A stretch of DNA of 64,000 bases from the NCBI GenBank assembly GCA_019236735.1, contig JAFAIM010000044.1, positions 1 through 64,000 on the forward strand, read 5' to 3'. The stretch is from Burkholderiaceae bacterium. GTDB taxonomy: Bacteria; Pseudomonadota; Gammaproteobacteria; Burkholderiales; Burkholderiaceae_F. Position numbers and translations under genes: made by a program. Below are positions 21,449 to 32,204 of the stretch, in pieces. The stretch's first letter is position 1. Each line of letters begins with the position of its first letter. Under the pieces are notes generated by a model. The model saw only the letters and a list, made by a program, of their open reading frames with translations, did not search any database and was not told where the DNA came from.

Positions 21449-21462
21449 TTCCCGCCTCCTGG

Positions 21463-22737
21463 CTACAAAACGACCACGCGCGGAGACTGGCTCGGGCTCG
21501 ATTCACGTCTCTCGGTGAGGAAGGCCATCACCTCGTCGCGTCGCGCCATCGTGTCGCCGAAGCCGAGGTCGATCAGCGCGCGCGTATACGCAGACTCGAA
21601 CAACAGATAGCTCGCGAGCGAGGCGCCGCCGCCGCGATGCGTTCCGAGCACCTGCAACAGCGCGCGAACCGGCGCGGGCAGCGCGTCCACGTAATGCGTT
21701 GCTACCCCATCCAGCCGCTCGCTGGGCGAGATCACGAGAGTTTCGATCGGGCGCAGGCCGATTGCGCGGCGCTCCTGTATCGAAAGCGAGGTTGCGATCT
21801 GGTTCATCTTTTCCAGCCGTTCGATGTCGGAAGCGAGCGAATCCAGGAAGATGCTGTTCATCGCGTGCCCGGCGACCTGCGCCAGCGTCGGATAGGCCGC
21901 GCCGTCGACACCCGGCAGCAAGCCGGGGTGTCCGATCTGGCCGACGCCGACGACCAGGACGCGCTCCGCGCCCAGGTGGATCGCGGGGCTGATCGGGCTC
22001 AACTGCCGCATCGAGCCATCGCCGAACTGCTCGACGCCGCCCACTCCTGCCTGCGCCAGGTCGAGTGCGACCGCCGGAAAGATGAACGGGATCGCGCTCG
22101 ATGCCAGCAGATGCTCGTACTGAATCGCGCAGTGCACGTAGCGGCGCTGCATCTTGTTGGGGATCTCGTAGTCGTTGAGCGCCTGGTAGAAGGTCACATG
22201 CCGGCCGGAGCTGTAGCTGGAGGCGCCAAGCGCGAGCGCCCGCAGGTGGCCGTGTTCGAGTCCGCGCTGTACGCGTTCCAGTTCGATCATCCGCGTCAGC
22301 AGCTCGCGCAGCGGCGCGTTGTCGAGCAGCGACCGCGGCCGTACCCGCATCGAGCGGCGCACCATCCAGCCGATCGACATCAGCGTCATCCAGCGCGCCC
22401 CGGTGCGCACGACGCCGATCAGGTCCGAGCGGTACACCTGCTCGGCACCGAAGTTTTCCCAGATGTGCACCATCTGGGCCACCGCCTCTTGAAAGTTGTC
22501 GGCGCGGCACGCGAGCGCGGTCGCATTGATCGCCCCGGCCGACGTTCCCACCAGGATGGGAAACGGGTTATGGCCCTGGGCGATGCTCGGGTCGAGCCCG
22601 CGCCGCGCATCCCGCAGCAGCGCCGCCACCGCTTTCAACACTCCAACCTGATAAGCGGCGCGGGCGCCGCCGCCGGTGAGGATCAGCGCGGCCGGCGAGG
22701 TGCGCAGCCGCACGCGGTCGTGCACGCGATCTTGCAT
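21463..22737 (-). CDS. Patatin-like phospholipase family protein
   Basis: LILTGGGARAAYQVGVLKAV oxyanion motif, GTSAGA nucleophile elbow, DGSMRQLSPISPAIHLGA. Confidence 0.9.
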   Translation of the reverse strand: MQDRVHDRVRLRTSPAALILTGGGARAAYQVGVLKAVAALLRDARRGLDPSIAQGHNPFPILVGTSAGAINATALACRADNFQEAVAQMVHIWENFGAEQVYRSDLIGVVRTGARWMTLMSIGWMVRRSMRVRPRSLLDNAPLRELLTRMIELERVQRGLEHGHLRALALGASSYSSGRHVTFYQALNDYEIPNKMQRRYVHCAIQYEHLLASSAIPFIFPAVALDLAQAGVGGVEQFGDGSMRQLSPISPAIHLGAERVLVVGVGQIGHPGLLPGVDGAAYPTLAQVAGHAMNSIFLDSLASDIERLEKMNQIATSLSIQERRAIGLRPIETLVISPSERLDGVATHYVDALPAPVRALLQVLGTHRGGGASLASYLLFESAYTRALIDLGFGDTMARRDEVMAFLTERRESSPSQSPRVVVL

Positions 22738-22753
22738 CGCAGCGCGGACCGGC

Positions 22754-25135
22754 CTAGCCCTGCCCCTTTCCCGAAGCCGGGGAGGAGGAGGTGCCGGTGT
22801 TGACTGGGCTCGCCGCGGCGGAGGTCGATCCGACGGCATAGGCCGCCTGCGCCTCGAGCACCACCAGCGCGGTCATATTGACGATGCGGCGCACGGTCGA
22901 AGACGGCGTGAGCACGTGCGCCGGTCGTGCGCACCCGAGCAAAATCGGACCGATCGCGACGTTGTTGCCCGAGATCGTCTTGAGCAGGTTGTACGCGATG
23001 TTGGCGGCGTCCAGTCCGGGACAGATCAGCAGGTTGGCATCGCCGACCAACGTCGAAAACGGCATCAAGGACTGGCGGATCGTAGCGTCGACCGCACAGT
23101 CCGCGTGCATCTCGCCGTCGACCGGAAACCAGGCGTCGCCGGCGCGGATCAGTGCGAGCGCCTCACGCATCTTGACCGCGCTGGGCGCGTCGCTGGTGCC
23201 GAAGTTCGAATGCGAGATCAGCGCGGCGCGCGGCGATATCCCGAGTCGCTGCAGCTGTTCGGCCGCCATCATCGTGATTTCGGCAATCTCCTCAGCGGTC
23301 GGATCCAGGTTCACATGGGTGTCGGCCAGCGCGATCAATCGATCCTGCAGGATCAGGATGTTCATCGCCGCGTACACGTTGGCGCCGGGGCGACGCCCGA
23401 GCACGAGATCGATGTATTGCAGGTGCAGAGAGGCGGTGCCGAAGGTGCCGCAGATCATTCCGTGGGCCTCTCCCTTGTACACCAGCATCGAGGCGATCAG
23501 CGTGTGCCGGCGCCGCATCTCCACGCGCGCATAGTGTTCGCTCACGCCGCGCCGCGCCGCCAGCCGGTGATAGGTCTGCCAGTAGTCGCGGTAGCGCTCG
23601 TCGTGCTCTGGATTGACGATGTCGAAGTCGGCGCCGGGGCGCATCCGCAGCGCGAAGCGCTCCAGGCGCCGTTCGATCACCGCAGTACGTCCGACCAGGA
23701 TCGGGTATGCCAGAGCCTCGTCGATCACAACCTGCGCCGCGCGCATCACCCGCTCCTCCTCGCCTTCCGCGAACACGACGCGCATCGCGCGGCCCGCTGC
23801 CCGGGCTTTCTTGGCGGCGGCGAAGATCGGCTTCATGAACGTGCCCGAGTGGTACACGAATTGCTGCAGTTGCTCGCGGTACGCGTTGCGGTCGGTGAGC
23901 GGACGACTGGCAACTCCGCTTTCCATCGCGGCCTCGGCCACTGCAGGCGCGATCCGCAGCATCAGTCGTGGATCAAACGGGCGGGGAATCAGGTAATCGG
24001 GTCCGAACGCCGGTTGCATTGCGCCATAGGCGCTTGCTGCCACGTCGCTGCCCTCCTCGCGCGCGAGTTGGGCGATCGCGTGCACGGCAGCGATCTCCAT
24101 TTTGCGTGTGATCGAGGTGGCCCCGACATCGAGCGCGCCGCGGAAGATGAACGGGAAGCACAGCACGTTGTTGACTTGATTCGGGTAGTCCGACCGGCCC
24201 GTGGCAATGACGGCGTCGTCGCGCACCGAGCGCACCTGCTCGGGCAGGATCTCGGGCGTCGGATTCGCCAGCGCGAGCACGAGCGGCCGCCGTGCCATGT
24301 TGGCGACGTGCTGCGGCGACAGCACGCCTCCCGCCGACAAGCCCAAGAAGATGTCGGCGCCGCCGATCACGTCGGAGAGGGTGCGAGCGGTGGTGCGTTG
24401 CGCGTAGCGCGCCTTCTCGGCGTCCATCAGAACGGTGCGCCCCTCGTACACGACGCCTTCGATGTCGGTCACGAAGATGTTCGCGCGCGGCAGTCCCAGT
24501 TCGACCAGAAGATCGAGGCAGGCCAACGCCGCAGCGCCCGCGCCGCTGCACACGAGCTTGACGGCGGTCAGCTCCTTGCCGACGACCTCCAGTCCGTTCA
24601 GCACGGCCGCTCCCACGATGATCGCGGTGCCATGCTGATCATCGTGAAACACGGGGATCTTCATGCGCTCGCGCAGGCGACGCTCGATCACGAAGCACTC
24701 GGGCGCCTTGATGTCCTCCAGGTTGATTCCGCCGAAACTCGGTTCCAGCGAGGCGATGATCTCGATCAGTCGATCGGGATCGCGCTCGGCAACTTCGAGA
24801 TCGAACACATCGATGCCTGCGAACTTCTTGAACAGGACCGCCTTGCCTTCCATCACCGGCTTGGCCGCGAGCGGGCCGATCGCGCCGAGTCCGAGCACAG
24901 CGGTGCCATTGGTGATGACCGCTACCAGGTTGCCGCGCGCCGTGTAGCGCGCCGCTTGCGACGGGTTCTCTGCAATCGCCTCGCAGGCGGCAGCCACACC
25001 AGGGGTATACGCAAGCGCGAGGTCACGCTGGTTGGTCAGTTGCTTGGTGGCAGTGACCGCGATCTTCCCGGGCCTGGGAAACTCGTGATAGTCCAGCGCA
25101 GCACGGCTCAGATCGGTTTTTTGTCGCTCTTCCAT
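22754..25135 (-). CDS. maeB: NADP-dependent malic enzyme (malic enzyme-phosphotransacetylase type)
   Basis: [40 protein letters not shown], and a C-terminal PTA-like domain. Confidence 0.95.
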   Translation of the reverse strand: MEERQKTDLSRAALDYHEFPRPGKIAVTATKQLTNQRDLALAYTPGVAAACEAIAENPSQAARYTARGNLVAVITNGTAVLGLGAIGPLAAKPVMEGKAVLFKKFAGIDVFDLEVAERDPDRLIEIIASLEPSFGGINLEDIKAPECFVIERRLRERMKIPVFHDDQHGTAIIVGAAVLNGLEVVGKELTAVKLVCSGAGAAALACLDLLVELGLPRANIFVTDIEGVVYEGRTVLMDAEKARYAQRTTARTLSDVIGGADIFLGLSAGGVLSPQHVANMARRPLVLALANPTPEILPEQVRSVRDDAVIATGRSDYPNQVNNVLCFPFIFRGALDVGATSITRKMEIAAVHAIAQLAREEGSDVAASAYGAMQPAFGPDYLIPRPFDPRLMLRIAPAVAEAAMESGVASRPLTDRNAYREQLQQFVYHSGTFMKPIFAAAKKARAAGRAMRVVFAEGEEERVMRAAQVVIDEALAYPILVGRTAVIERRLERFALRMRPGADFDIVNPEHDERYRDYWQTYHRLAARRGVSEHYARVEMRRRHTLIASMLVYKGEAHGMICGTFGTASLHLQYIDLVLGRRPGANVYAAMNILILQDRLIALADTHVNLDPTAEEIAEITMMAAEQLQRLGISPRAALISHSNFGTSDAPSAVKMREALALIRAGDAWFPVDGEMHADCAVDATIRQSLMPFSTLVGDANLLICPGLDAANIAYNLLKTISGNNVAIGPILLGCARPAHVLTPSSTVRRIVNMTALVVLEAQAAYAVGSTSAAASPVNTGTSSSPASGKGQG

Positions 25136-25347
25136 AGAACCTTTTCGCGCCTCCTGGGAATTATCTGCTCAACAACGGCCAGCCTCGGTATGGTCCCCGG
25201 GTTGCGGTAAGGTGACTGCTGTCTTTGGGGTCGCTTGGAAACCCGGGTTCGGTAGCAAGTGCGGTGTTCCCGCCCCGTATCGATGGGAGATAAATGCGAC
25301 AAGACATGTTGTTCATGCACATTTTTCAGGTTTGTCCAGGGCGCCGC

Positions 25348-25377
25348 TTGACTTTGCATATAGCGTGAGAGTACACT
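25348..25377 (+). promoter_or_regulatory. Predicted sigma70 promoter for the hairpin RNA
   Basis: TTGACT (25348-25353), 18-bp spacer, TACACT (25372-25377). Confidence 0.55.
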
Positions 25378-25383
25378 CCCTCC

Positions 25384-25496
25384 AAGCTCTCTTAAGCCTG
25401 TCGCAAAGGCCTGAGCGCGTACATTCCCAACTCGGTGCCTCTCCTCCCTCCCTCCTCAACCGAATTTGGGTACGCTCAGGTGACAGGCTTTTTTTT
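25384..25496 (+). ncRNA. Candidate standalone small RNA with C-rich apical loop and intrinsic terminator
   Basis: Nested complementarity: AAGCCTGTC/GACAGGCTT, CCTGAGCG(CG)TAC/GTACGCTCAGG, CCCAA..CGGT/ACCG..TTGGG; apical GCCTCTCCTCCCTCCCTCCTCA; closing stem followed by T8. Confidence 0.6.
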
Positions 25497-25582
25497 GCCC
25501 GTGTAAAATGCGAAAGCGTGCGCTTACACTCAGCAGCCTGATCTGATACTACAGCTCGTCGCCTTTCTATTGCCTGTCGGAA

Positions 25583-26803
25583 GTGGCTGAGGCTCTAAGA
25601 CAGCAAGCAGCGCTTGCGCAGCGCTGCGAATCCATCGCTCCGTTTTTCGTCATGGAGCTGGTCAAAGAGGCCGAGCAGCTCGAGCGAAGCGGCCGCTCGA
25701 TCATGCACTTGAGCATCGGAGAGCCCGACTTCACCGCCCCGCCTGCGGTCGTGGGGGCTGCGCAGGCAGCGCTGCAGCAAGGACGCTCGCGCTATACGCC
25801 TGCGGTCGGCACGCTCGAGCTGCGGCGGGCGATCAGCGCTTTTTACCAGCAACGCTTCGGCGTGGACGTCGAACCCGAACGCATCGTCGTAACCGCAGGG
25901 GCTTCGGGTGCGCTGGTGCTGCTGCTGTCGGCGCTGCTCGACACCGGCGATGAGCTGCTGCTGCCGGATCCTTCCTATCCATGCAATCGGCACATCGCCT
26001 CGACGTTGGGCGCGCGCTGGCGGCTTCTCGCGTGCGGTCCGCACGATCGTTTCCAGTTGACCGCAGAGGCAGTGGAGGCAGCGTGGTCGGCGCGCACGCG
26101 CGGTGTGCTGATCGGTTCACCTTCGAATCCGACCGGAACGACGATCAACGCCGGCAATCTCGCCGCACTGTGCGACCGCGTGTTCGCGCGCGGCGGCTTC
26201 GTGCTGGTCGACGAGATCTACCAGGGGCTGACCTACGACCATGCGGCAAACACTGCGCTGTCACTCGATCCACGCATCGCCGTCATCAACAGCTTCTCGA
26301 AGTACTTCGGGATGACGGGCTGGCGGTTGGGATGGATCGTCGCGCCGCGCGAATGGATCGGCACGCTGGAGAGACTTTCGCAAAACCTGTACCTGTGCGC
26401 ACCGGCGATCGCGCAGCACGCCGCGCTCGCTTGTTTCGAGCCGGAGAGCCTCGCCGTGTGCGAGCAGCAGCGTGAGGAGTTGCGCCTGCGGCGCGACTAC
26501 CTCGTCCCGGCGCTGCGGGGGCTTGGATTCGGGATCCCGGTCGTACCCGATGGCGCCTTTTACATCTATGCCGACATTGGCGGCGTCGCGCACGATCTGG
26601 CGGATCGCAGAGGAGGGAGCACGCAATTCGCGCGCCGACTATTGAACGAGGCCGGCGTGTGCCTGGTGCCGGGCAAAGACTTTGGCGACTTCGAGTCAGA
26701 ACGCTACGTGCGGATTTCCTACGCCACCTCGATGCAGCATCTGCAAGAGGCGGTCCGGCGAACCGGCGCTTGGCTCGGTTCGTGCGGTCAGGCTAGGTGC
26801 TAG
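25583..26803 (+). CDS. Pyridoxal phosphate-dependent aminotransferase (class I/II)
   Basis: IMHLSIGEPDFTAPP, GSPSNPTGTTI, SFSKYFGMTGWRLGW. Confidence 0.95.
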   Translation: MAEALRQQAALAQRCESIAPFFVMELVKEAEQLERSGRSIMHLSIGEPDFTAPPAVVGAAQAALQQGRSRYTPAVGTLELRRAISAFYQQRFGVDVEPERIVVTAGASGALVLLLSALLDTGDELLLPDPSYPCNRHIASTLGARWRLLACGPHDRFQLTAEAVEAAWSARTRGVLIGSPSNPTGTTINAGNLAALCDRVFARGGFVLVDEIYQGLTYDHAANTALSLDPRIAVINSFSKYFGMTGWRLGWIVAPREWIGTLERLSQNLYLCAPAIAQHAALACFEPESLAVCEQQREELRLRRDYLVPALRGLGFGIPVVPDGAFYIYADIGGVAHDLADRRGGSTQFARRLLNEAGVCLVPGKDFGDFESERYVRISYATSMQHLQEAVRRTGAWLGSCGQARC

Positions 26804-26828
26804 CTTCCGCTGCGGCCCGGACTGTGGA

Positions 26829-27689
26829 TCAGGAAGAGGACGCTACCGCGTTCGCCGGCGCGGACTGCGCGTTACCCACCGCGCGGCTGTCGGCACGCGC
26901 GCCGGTGGCCCCGCTCGCAAGCGCAGCGGTGACGTTGCCAGCGGCGGCCATCTTCAAGCGCGCCATTTCGGCCATCACGCGCCCCGCGTAACCGCCATCT
27001 CCCTGCAGGTTTCCCGCGCCCACGTACAACTGCAGGCCGCGTTCGACGGAGCCGCCACGACGGATCGAATCGCTCAGGATGGCTGAGCCGACGCGAATGT
27101 TGGCGACCGGTTCGAGCGCAGTGAACTGGTCGCCGTCGAGCTCGAAGCGAGTCGAGTGCACGCTCGTCATCACCTGCATCAGACCTTGGGCGCCGACGGG
27201 ACTCTCGGCGAACGGATTCAAGCTCGACTCGACCGCCATCACGGCAAGGATCAACAGAGGATCGAGCTGCGATTCGCGGCCGGCTTCTCGCGCCGCCAGA
27301 ACCAGCGGCCGCACCGCCTCGTCGGCAACGTGGTAGCGCCGCGACAAGTACTGCGCGACCGACGCTTCGGCCGGCTCCAAGTGGACCCACCGCACCGTGC
27401 CCGTCAACGCCTCGTGCGCCGTCGCGGCAACTGCTTCGTCCGTGTCCGGCTGCGACAGCGAGCGCAAGCGGGCGGCCTGCGCTTCCGGCACAAACCAGCC
27501 GCGTACGAACCCAACGGTCGAGTCGCGCAGCGTCGGCATCGTGGCGATCGTCACCGCCGAAACGACGACGAGCGCGCCCACGGCTTCGGACAATCGCCGT
27601 AACATGCCCAGACCGTTTCCGGCCAGATCCGCTGCAGCTTCCAGCCAGTCAATTCCCTGGCGGACCCTGCTGCCAATGGAGTTGCGCAT
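26829..27689 (-). CDS. Transglycosylase SLT domain protein
   Basis: LILAVMAVESSLNPFAESPVGAQGLMQVMTSVH, NIRVGSAIL, YVGAGN. Confidence 0.88.
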   Translation of the reverse strand: MRNSIGSRVRQGIDWLEAAADLAGNGLGMLRRLSEAVGALVVVSAVTIATMPTLRDSTVGFVRGWFVPEAQAARLRSLSQPDTDEAVAATAHEALTGTVRWVHLEPAEASVAQYLSRRYHVADEAVRPLVLAAREAGRESQLDPLLILAVMAVESSLNPFAESPVGAQGLMQVMTSVHSTRFELDGDQFTALEPVANIRVGSAILSDSIRRGGSVERGLQLYVGAGNLQGDGGYAGRVMAEMARLKMAAAGNVTAALASGATGARADSRAVGNAQSAPANAVASSS

Positions 27690-28185
27690 AGACGCCTCCT
27701 GGAGTGCCAGCACCCATATTCAAAAGCGGGCGCTAGCTTACATTTGGATCGGAAGCCGGCCAGCCACCTGGTGCGCCGCCTTCCAACGAACCTTCGGCCC
27801 CGAACTCGCCGGGCCGACCTTGCTCGATCGGCTGGGGCCCTTTATGGCCCCGCACCTTCAGGCGGTTTCGCCTGAGTCGCTGCATCGGTCGCCTCTTCCC
27901 GGGACCAGACGCGTCCGCCAACCGAGACCCGACAGAGAATGGGAACGTTCGGGTCGATTCTATCGACTAGCCATTATCCGTCAATCGAGACCCCTTTATT
28001 GCATCGCAATATAGAGCTCCCGTCAAGTACCACATTCGGCTTCGGATAACTTTGGGAAAGGATTGCGGCGACTAGTAGAATTAACATTCATAATCAAATT
28101 GATAAGGAACATCATTGCATTGTTTTGCTCGCACTTCCTTATTTCTAAAATCGTTGCTGCGGTACAACATAAGGGCGGAAATACA

Positions 28186-29703
28186 GTGTTGCGATACGGG
28201 GATTTGAGGGATTTCCTGCATCAGTTGGAGGGGATTGGGCAGCTCGTCAAGGTGGGGCGGGAGGTCTCGCCCGACCTGGAAATGACTGAAATCAGCCGCC
28301 GGGTGCTAGCCCGCGCCGGTCCGGCCTTGTTGTTCGACCGCCCGCGGGGAGCCTCGATCCCCGTCCTGACCAACCTTTTTGGGACGCCCGAGAGGGTCGC
28401 GCTGGCGATGGGGAGCGAGCGCCGCCAGGGGCTTCGCGAGGTGGGCGAGCTTCTGGCCGCGCTCCGGGAGCCGGAAGCCCCCAGCGGCCTGCGCGACGCG
28501 TTGAGCAAGGTGGGCCAGCTTAAGGCGGCGCTATGGGACATGACGCCCCGCACCGTTCGCTCGGGCGCATGCCAGCAGGTGGTGTGGGAAGGGTCGGACG
28601 TGGACTTGAGCCGCCTTCCGATCCAAACCTGCTGGCCGGGCGACGTCGCCCCCTTGATCACCTGGGGCATCGTCGTCACGCGCGGGCCGCATCGGAAGCG
28701 GCAAAACCTCGGGATCTACCGGCAGCAGGTGCTAGGCCCCAACAAAGTCGCGATGCGATGGCTAGCCCATCGTGGCGGCGCGCTGGATTTCCGAGACCAC
28801 CGGTTGGCACGGCCGGGCCAGCCGTTCCCGATCGCGGTGGCGCTGGGAGCGGACCCGGCCACCGTACTGGGTGCCGTCACGCCGGTGCCCGACCAGCTGT
28901 CCGAGTATCAGTTCGCCGGGCTGCTGCGCGGCTCCCGCACCGAGATCACTGGTTGCATCGGCTGCGAGCTCGATGTGCCGGCCTCGAGCGAGATCGTGCT
29001 GGAGGGCGCGATTTTGCCCGACGAATCCAATCGGGACGGGCAAATCAGCGCAGCGAACGCCGGCTACGAAACCGCGCTCGAAGGCCCGTTCGGAGACCAT
29101 ACCGGCTACTACAACGAAGTCGAGCGCTTCCCCGTGTTCACGATCGAGCGGATCACGATGCGTCGCGATCCGATCTATCACTCGACCTACACTGGCCGGC
29201 CCCCGGATGAGCCAGCGGTTCTCGGAGTAGCGCTGAATGAGGTGTTCGTGCCGATCCTGCAGCGCGTATTTCCCGAGATCGTCGACTTCTACCTGCCTCC
29301 GGAGGGATGCAGCTATCGGATCGCGGTGATCACGATGCGCAAGCAGTATCCTGGGCACGCCAAGCGAGTGATGTTCGGGGTGTGGAGTTTTCTGCGTCAG
29401 TTCATGTACACGAAGATGCTGGTGGTGACCGATCCGGACGTAGACGCACGAAACTGGAGCGACGTGATCTGGGCGATGACCACCCGCGTGGACCCGGCGC
29501 GCGACACCGTCATCGTGGAGAACACGCCGATCGACTACCTGGATTTCGCCAGCCCCACCCCTGGGCTCGGCAGCAAAATGGGGATCGATGCGACTCACAA
29601 AGTCGCCGGCGAGACCTCGCGCCAATGGGGGCGGCCGATCGAGATGGACGCAGCTGTCACCGCGCGTGTGGACGCGATGTGGAGCGAGCTGGGGCTGACA
29701 TGA
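28186..29703 (+). CDS. ubiD: UbiD family decarboxylase
   Basis: [22 protein letters not shown], full UbiD-type sequence ([32 protein letters not shown]); GTG/TTG start after GGGCGG. Confidence 0.92.
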   Translation: MLRYGDLRDFLHQLEGIGQLVKVGREVSPDLEMTEISRRVLARAGPALLFDRPRGASIPVLTNLFGTPERVALAMGSERRQGLREVGELLAALREPEAPSGLRDALSKVGQLKAALWDMTPRTVRSGACQQVVWEGSDVDLSRLPIQTCWPGDVAPLITWGIVVTRGPHRKRQNLGIYRQQVLGPNKVAMRWLAHRGGALDFRDHRLARPGQPFPIAVALGADPATVLGAVTPVPDQLSEYQFAGLLRGSRTEITGCIGCELDVPASSEIVLEGAILPDESNRDGQISAANAGYETALEGPFGDHTGYYNEVERFPVFTIERITMRRDPIYHSTYTGRPPDEPAVLGVALNEVFVPILQRVFPEIVDFYLPPEGCSYRIAVITMRKQYPGHAKRVMFGVWSFLRQFMYTKMLVVTDPDVDARNWSDVIWAMTTRVDPARDTVIVENTPIDYLDFASPTPGLGSKMGIDATHKVAGETSRQWGRPIEMDAAVTARVDAMWSELGLT

Positions 29704-29918
29704 CCGTCGAGCGCAAGCCGATTCGCCGCGCCGGAATCCGATCGGCCGGTTACGACGCCTCCGCGCGGATTCTCGAAATCGAGTTCGACAGCGGATCCGT
29801 CGTTCAGCACAGCGGGGTGGGCGCCGAAATCGCGCGCCGGCTTCTTTCAAGCTCGGCGCCGGGCAGCTATTACAAGGACAACATCGAGGAGGAGTACCCG
29901 AGTCGGCGAATCAAATGA
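29700..29918 (+). CDS. KTSC domain protein
   Basis: [24 protein letters not shown]...[21 protein letters not shown] overlap with the ubiD stop. Confidence 0.8.
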   Translation: MTVERKPIRRAGIRSAGYDASARILEIEFDSGSVVQHSGVGAEIARRLLSSSAPGSYYKDNIEEEYPSRRIK

Positions 29919-29972
29919 GCAGTCCGCAATCGGTCCTCATCGGGATTGGGCAGAAACCTCCGGGCGGCAAAT

Positions 29973-30533
29973 TCACGATGTGCGCCACATCCGCCCCAGC
30001 GTTCCGTCCTTGTCGATCAACTGGTGCTTCAAAGCCGCCACCACGTGCACCCCGACGAGGGTTGCCAGCGTCCAGGCCAGGGTGGCGTGTACGTTGAGCA
30101 GCGCTTCGGCTAGCGCCTTGTCCTTCGGAACAAAGTCCGGCAGCGGGATCAGTCCCAGATAGACCGTGCGGAAACCCAGAGCGGAGCTGTGCGCCCAGCC
30201 GAACAGCGGCACGATGAAGAACATCACATACAGCGCGCGGTGCCCCCAGAGCGCCGCACGTTGCTGCCATGCCGGCATCGACCGCGGAAACGACGGCGGC
30301 CGGTGCGATAGGCGCCAGAGAAGGCGTAGCAACGACATCCACAGGATCGTGAAGCCGATCCACTTGTGGTAGTTGATCCCGCGCACCCGCGCCGGCGTGG
30401 GCGGCAGATCGGACATCGACAGCCCCACTACGAAACCGGCGATGATGGCGAGCGCGAGGAACCAGTGCAGAAACACCGCCACCGGTGTGTAGCGGCCAGC
30501 TGGCGCGACGGATGAAGCCGGAATCGGAGTCAT
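29973..30533 (-). CDS. Cytochrome b561 family protein
   Basis: RYTPVAVFLHWFLALAIIAGFVVGL, NYHKWIGFTIL, LNVHATLAWTL. Confidence 0.92.
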   Translation of the reverse strand: MTPIPASSVAPAGRYTPVAVFLHWFLALAIIAGFVVGLSMSDLPPTPARVRGINYHKWIGFTILWMSLLRLLWRLSHRPPSFPRSMPAWQQRAALWGHRALYVMFFIVPLFGWAHSSALGFRTVYLGLIPLPDFVPKDKALAEALLNVHATLAWTLATLVGVHVVAALKHQLIDKDGTLGRMWRTS

Positions 30534-30582
30534 GTGCGAGTTCGAACGGTCAGAGTTGAGGGCCGGTTGACCGGAGCGCTTG

Positions 30583-31293
30583 TCACGGAATCTGCGCGTC
30601 CGGCAGCTCGCGCAGGATCGAGTCGGTGCGCTGAACCAGGAACGGCGCATCGCGGTGGCGATCGAACAGCCGCGGCGCCGGCAGCATCGCTGCCATCGTG
30701 GCGGCCTCGTCCGCCGACAGCGATCCGGCGTCCACTCCGAAGTAGTGGCGGGCTGCGGCCTGCGCGCCAAAAACGCCGTCGCCCCATTCGACGATGTTCA
30801 AGTACACCTCCAGGATCCGCCTCTTGCTCCAAAACGCCTCGACCATCCAGGTGATCAGAAGTTCCTGCGCCTTGCGAAGGTAGCTGCGTCGCGACGACAG
30901 GAACAGATTCTTGGCAAGCTGCTGCGAGATCGTCGAGCCGCCGTGGATGTGCCTCCCGCCCTTGAGATTCCGCTCGTAGGCTTTTTCGACAGCCTCCCAG
31001 TCGACCCCTTCGTGGCTCAAAAAGCGCGCGTCTTCCGCAGCAACCACGGCGCGCTTCAGATTCGATGAGATGTGGCCGTACGGCACCCATTGGTTCTGCA
31101 GCCGCATCGCAGGGTGGCGCCGATCCAGCCTCTGCTGCGCCTGCTGCATGAACGCGGTGTGCGCCGGATTGTTCCACTTCCAGTAGACGATCCACCCAAG
31201 GTACCAAGCCTGCAGCGCCGCAAACGCCGCCAAAGCGAGCAGAAGGCCCCGCCCAAGCCACAGGCGCAGGCCGGGTTCGTTCGATCGCCACAC
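30583..31293 (-). CDS. mtgA: Monofunctional biosynthetic peptidoglycan transglycosylase
   Basis: AAEDARFLSHEGVDWEAVEKAYERN, HGGSTISQQLAKNLFLS, EVYLNIVEWGDGVFG; GTG start. Confidence 0.94.
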   Translation of the reverse strand: MWRSNEPGLRLWLGRGLLLALAAFAALQAWYLGWIVYWKWNNPAHTAFMQQAQQRLDRRHPAMRLQNQWVPYGHISSNLKRAVVAAEDARFLSHEGVDWEAVEKAYERNLKGGRHIHGGSTISQQLAKNLFLSSRRSYLRKAQELLITWMVEAFWSKRRILEVYLNIVEWGDGVFGAQAAARHYFGVDAGSLSADEAATMAAMLPAPRLFDRHRDAPFLVQRTDSILRELPDAQIP

Positions 31294-31310
31294 GTGGCTA
31301 GGACACGGCT

Positions 31311-32135
31311 TTAGGCGCTGGCGCGCGACTGTTCCAGAATCCGACGCAGTTCCCGATACACGGGCGCTGTCTCGGGCCGCACGCCGCGCCAGAACAGGAA
31401 CGACTCGGCCGCCTGTTCGATCAGCATTCCCAGACCGTCGGACACCGAGTGGGCGCCCCCGCCGTGCGCCAGCCGCATGAACGCGGTCGCCTCCGGCGCG
31501 TACACCAGGTCGTAGGCGACCGTACAGTCGTCGAAAGTCTCCGGATCGATGGGTGGAGCGTCCTGGTTCAGGCTGCTCGAAGTTCCGTTCACGATCATGT
31601 CGAAGTGCTCGGCCGGGATTTCGTCGAGGCGAATCGCCTCGACCCCGAACTCGTCGGCCAGCTCCTGAGCGCGATTGTGCGTGCGGTTGGCAACCGCGAT
31701 CCACTTCGGTCGCTCCTCCAGCAGCGAGGCGATCAACCCGCGAACACCGCCGCCCGCCCCCAGCACCAGGATCGCGGCGTTGGACACCTTGAACCCGAGG
31801 CGGTGCTTGATGTCGCGCACGAAGCCGATGCCGTCGGTGTTGTCGCCGTAAATCGTGTCCCCATCGAACTTCAGCGTATTGACCGCGCCGGCCAGACGCG
31901 CCCGCGACGTCAGCGAATCGGCCAGCTTGGCGGCGTCGAGCTTGAACGGGATCGTCACATTCAGTCCCAGGTAGCCGGTATCGCGCAGCCCGAGCGCGAA
32001 CTCCTCGAAGCCGTCGAGCGGCCCTTCCAGCCGTTCGTAGCTGATCGCCTGTTGCGTGGCCTGGGCGAACAGCCGGTGGATGTCCGGCGAGCGGCTGTGT
32101 CCGATCGGATTGCCGACGACCGCGTAGCGGTCCAT
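31311..32135 (-). CDS. aroE: Shikimate dehydrogenase
   Basis: VVGNPIGHSRSPDIHRLFA, GLNVTIPFK, GDNTDGIGF, LGAGGGVRGLI. Confidence 0.96.
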   Translation of the reverse strand: MDRYAVVGNPIGHSRSPDIHRLFAQATQQAISYERLEGPLDGFEEFALGLRDTGYLGLNVTIPFKLDAAKLADSLTSRARLAGAVNTLKFDGDTIYGDNTDGIGFVRDIKHRLGFKVSNAAILVLGAGGGVRGLIASLLEERPKWIAVANRTHNRAQELADEFGVEAIRLDEIPAEHFDMIVNGTSSSLNQDAPPIDPETFDDCTVAYDLVYAPEATAFMRLAHGGGAHSVSDGLGMLIEQAAESFLFWRGVRPETAPVYRELRRILEQSRASA

Positions 32136-32204
32136 CTTGTCCACCGTCAACGTCCCGAGGGGCCGGTCGGACGCAGACCGGCGATCAATTTCCAACCCAG
32201 GAGA

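Noticed and set aside
22676-25210. 844-aa plus-strand ORF
   Set aside because: Antisense to maeB; Arg/His-rich shadow translation without recognisable domains.
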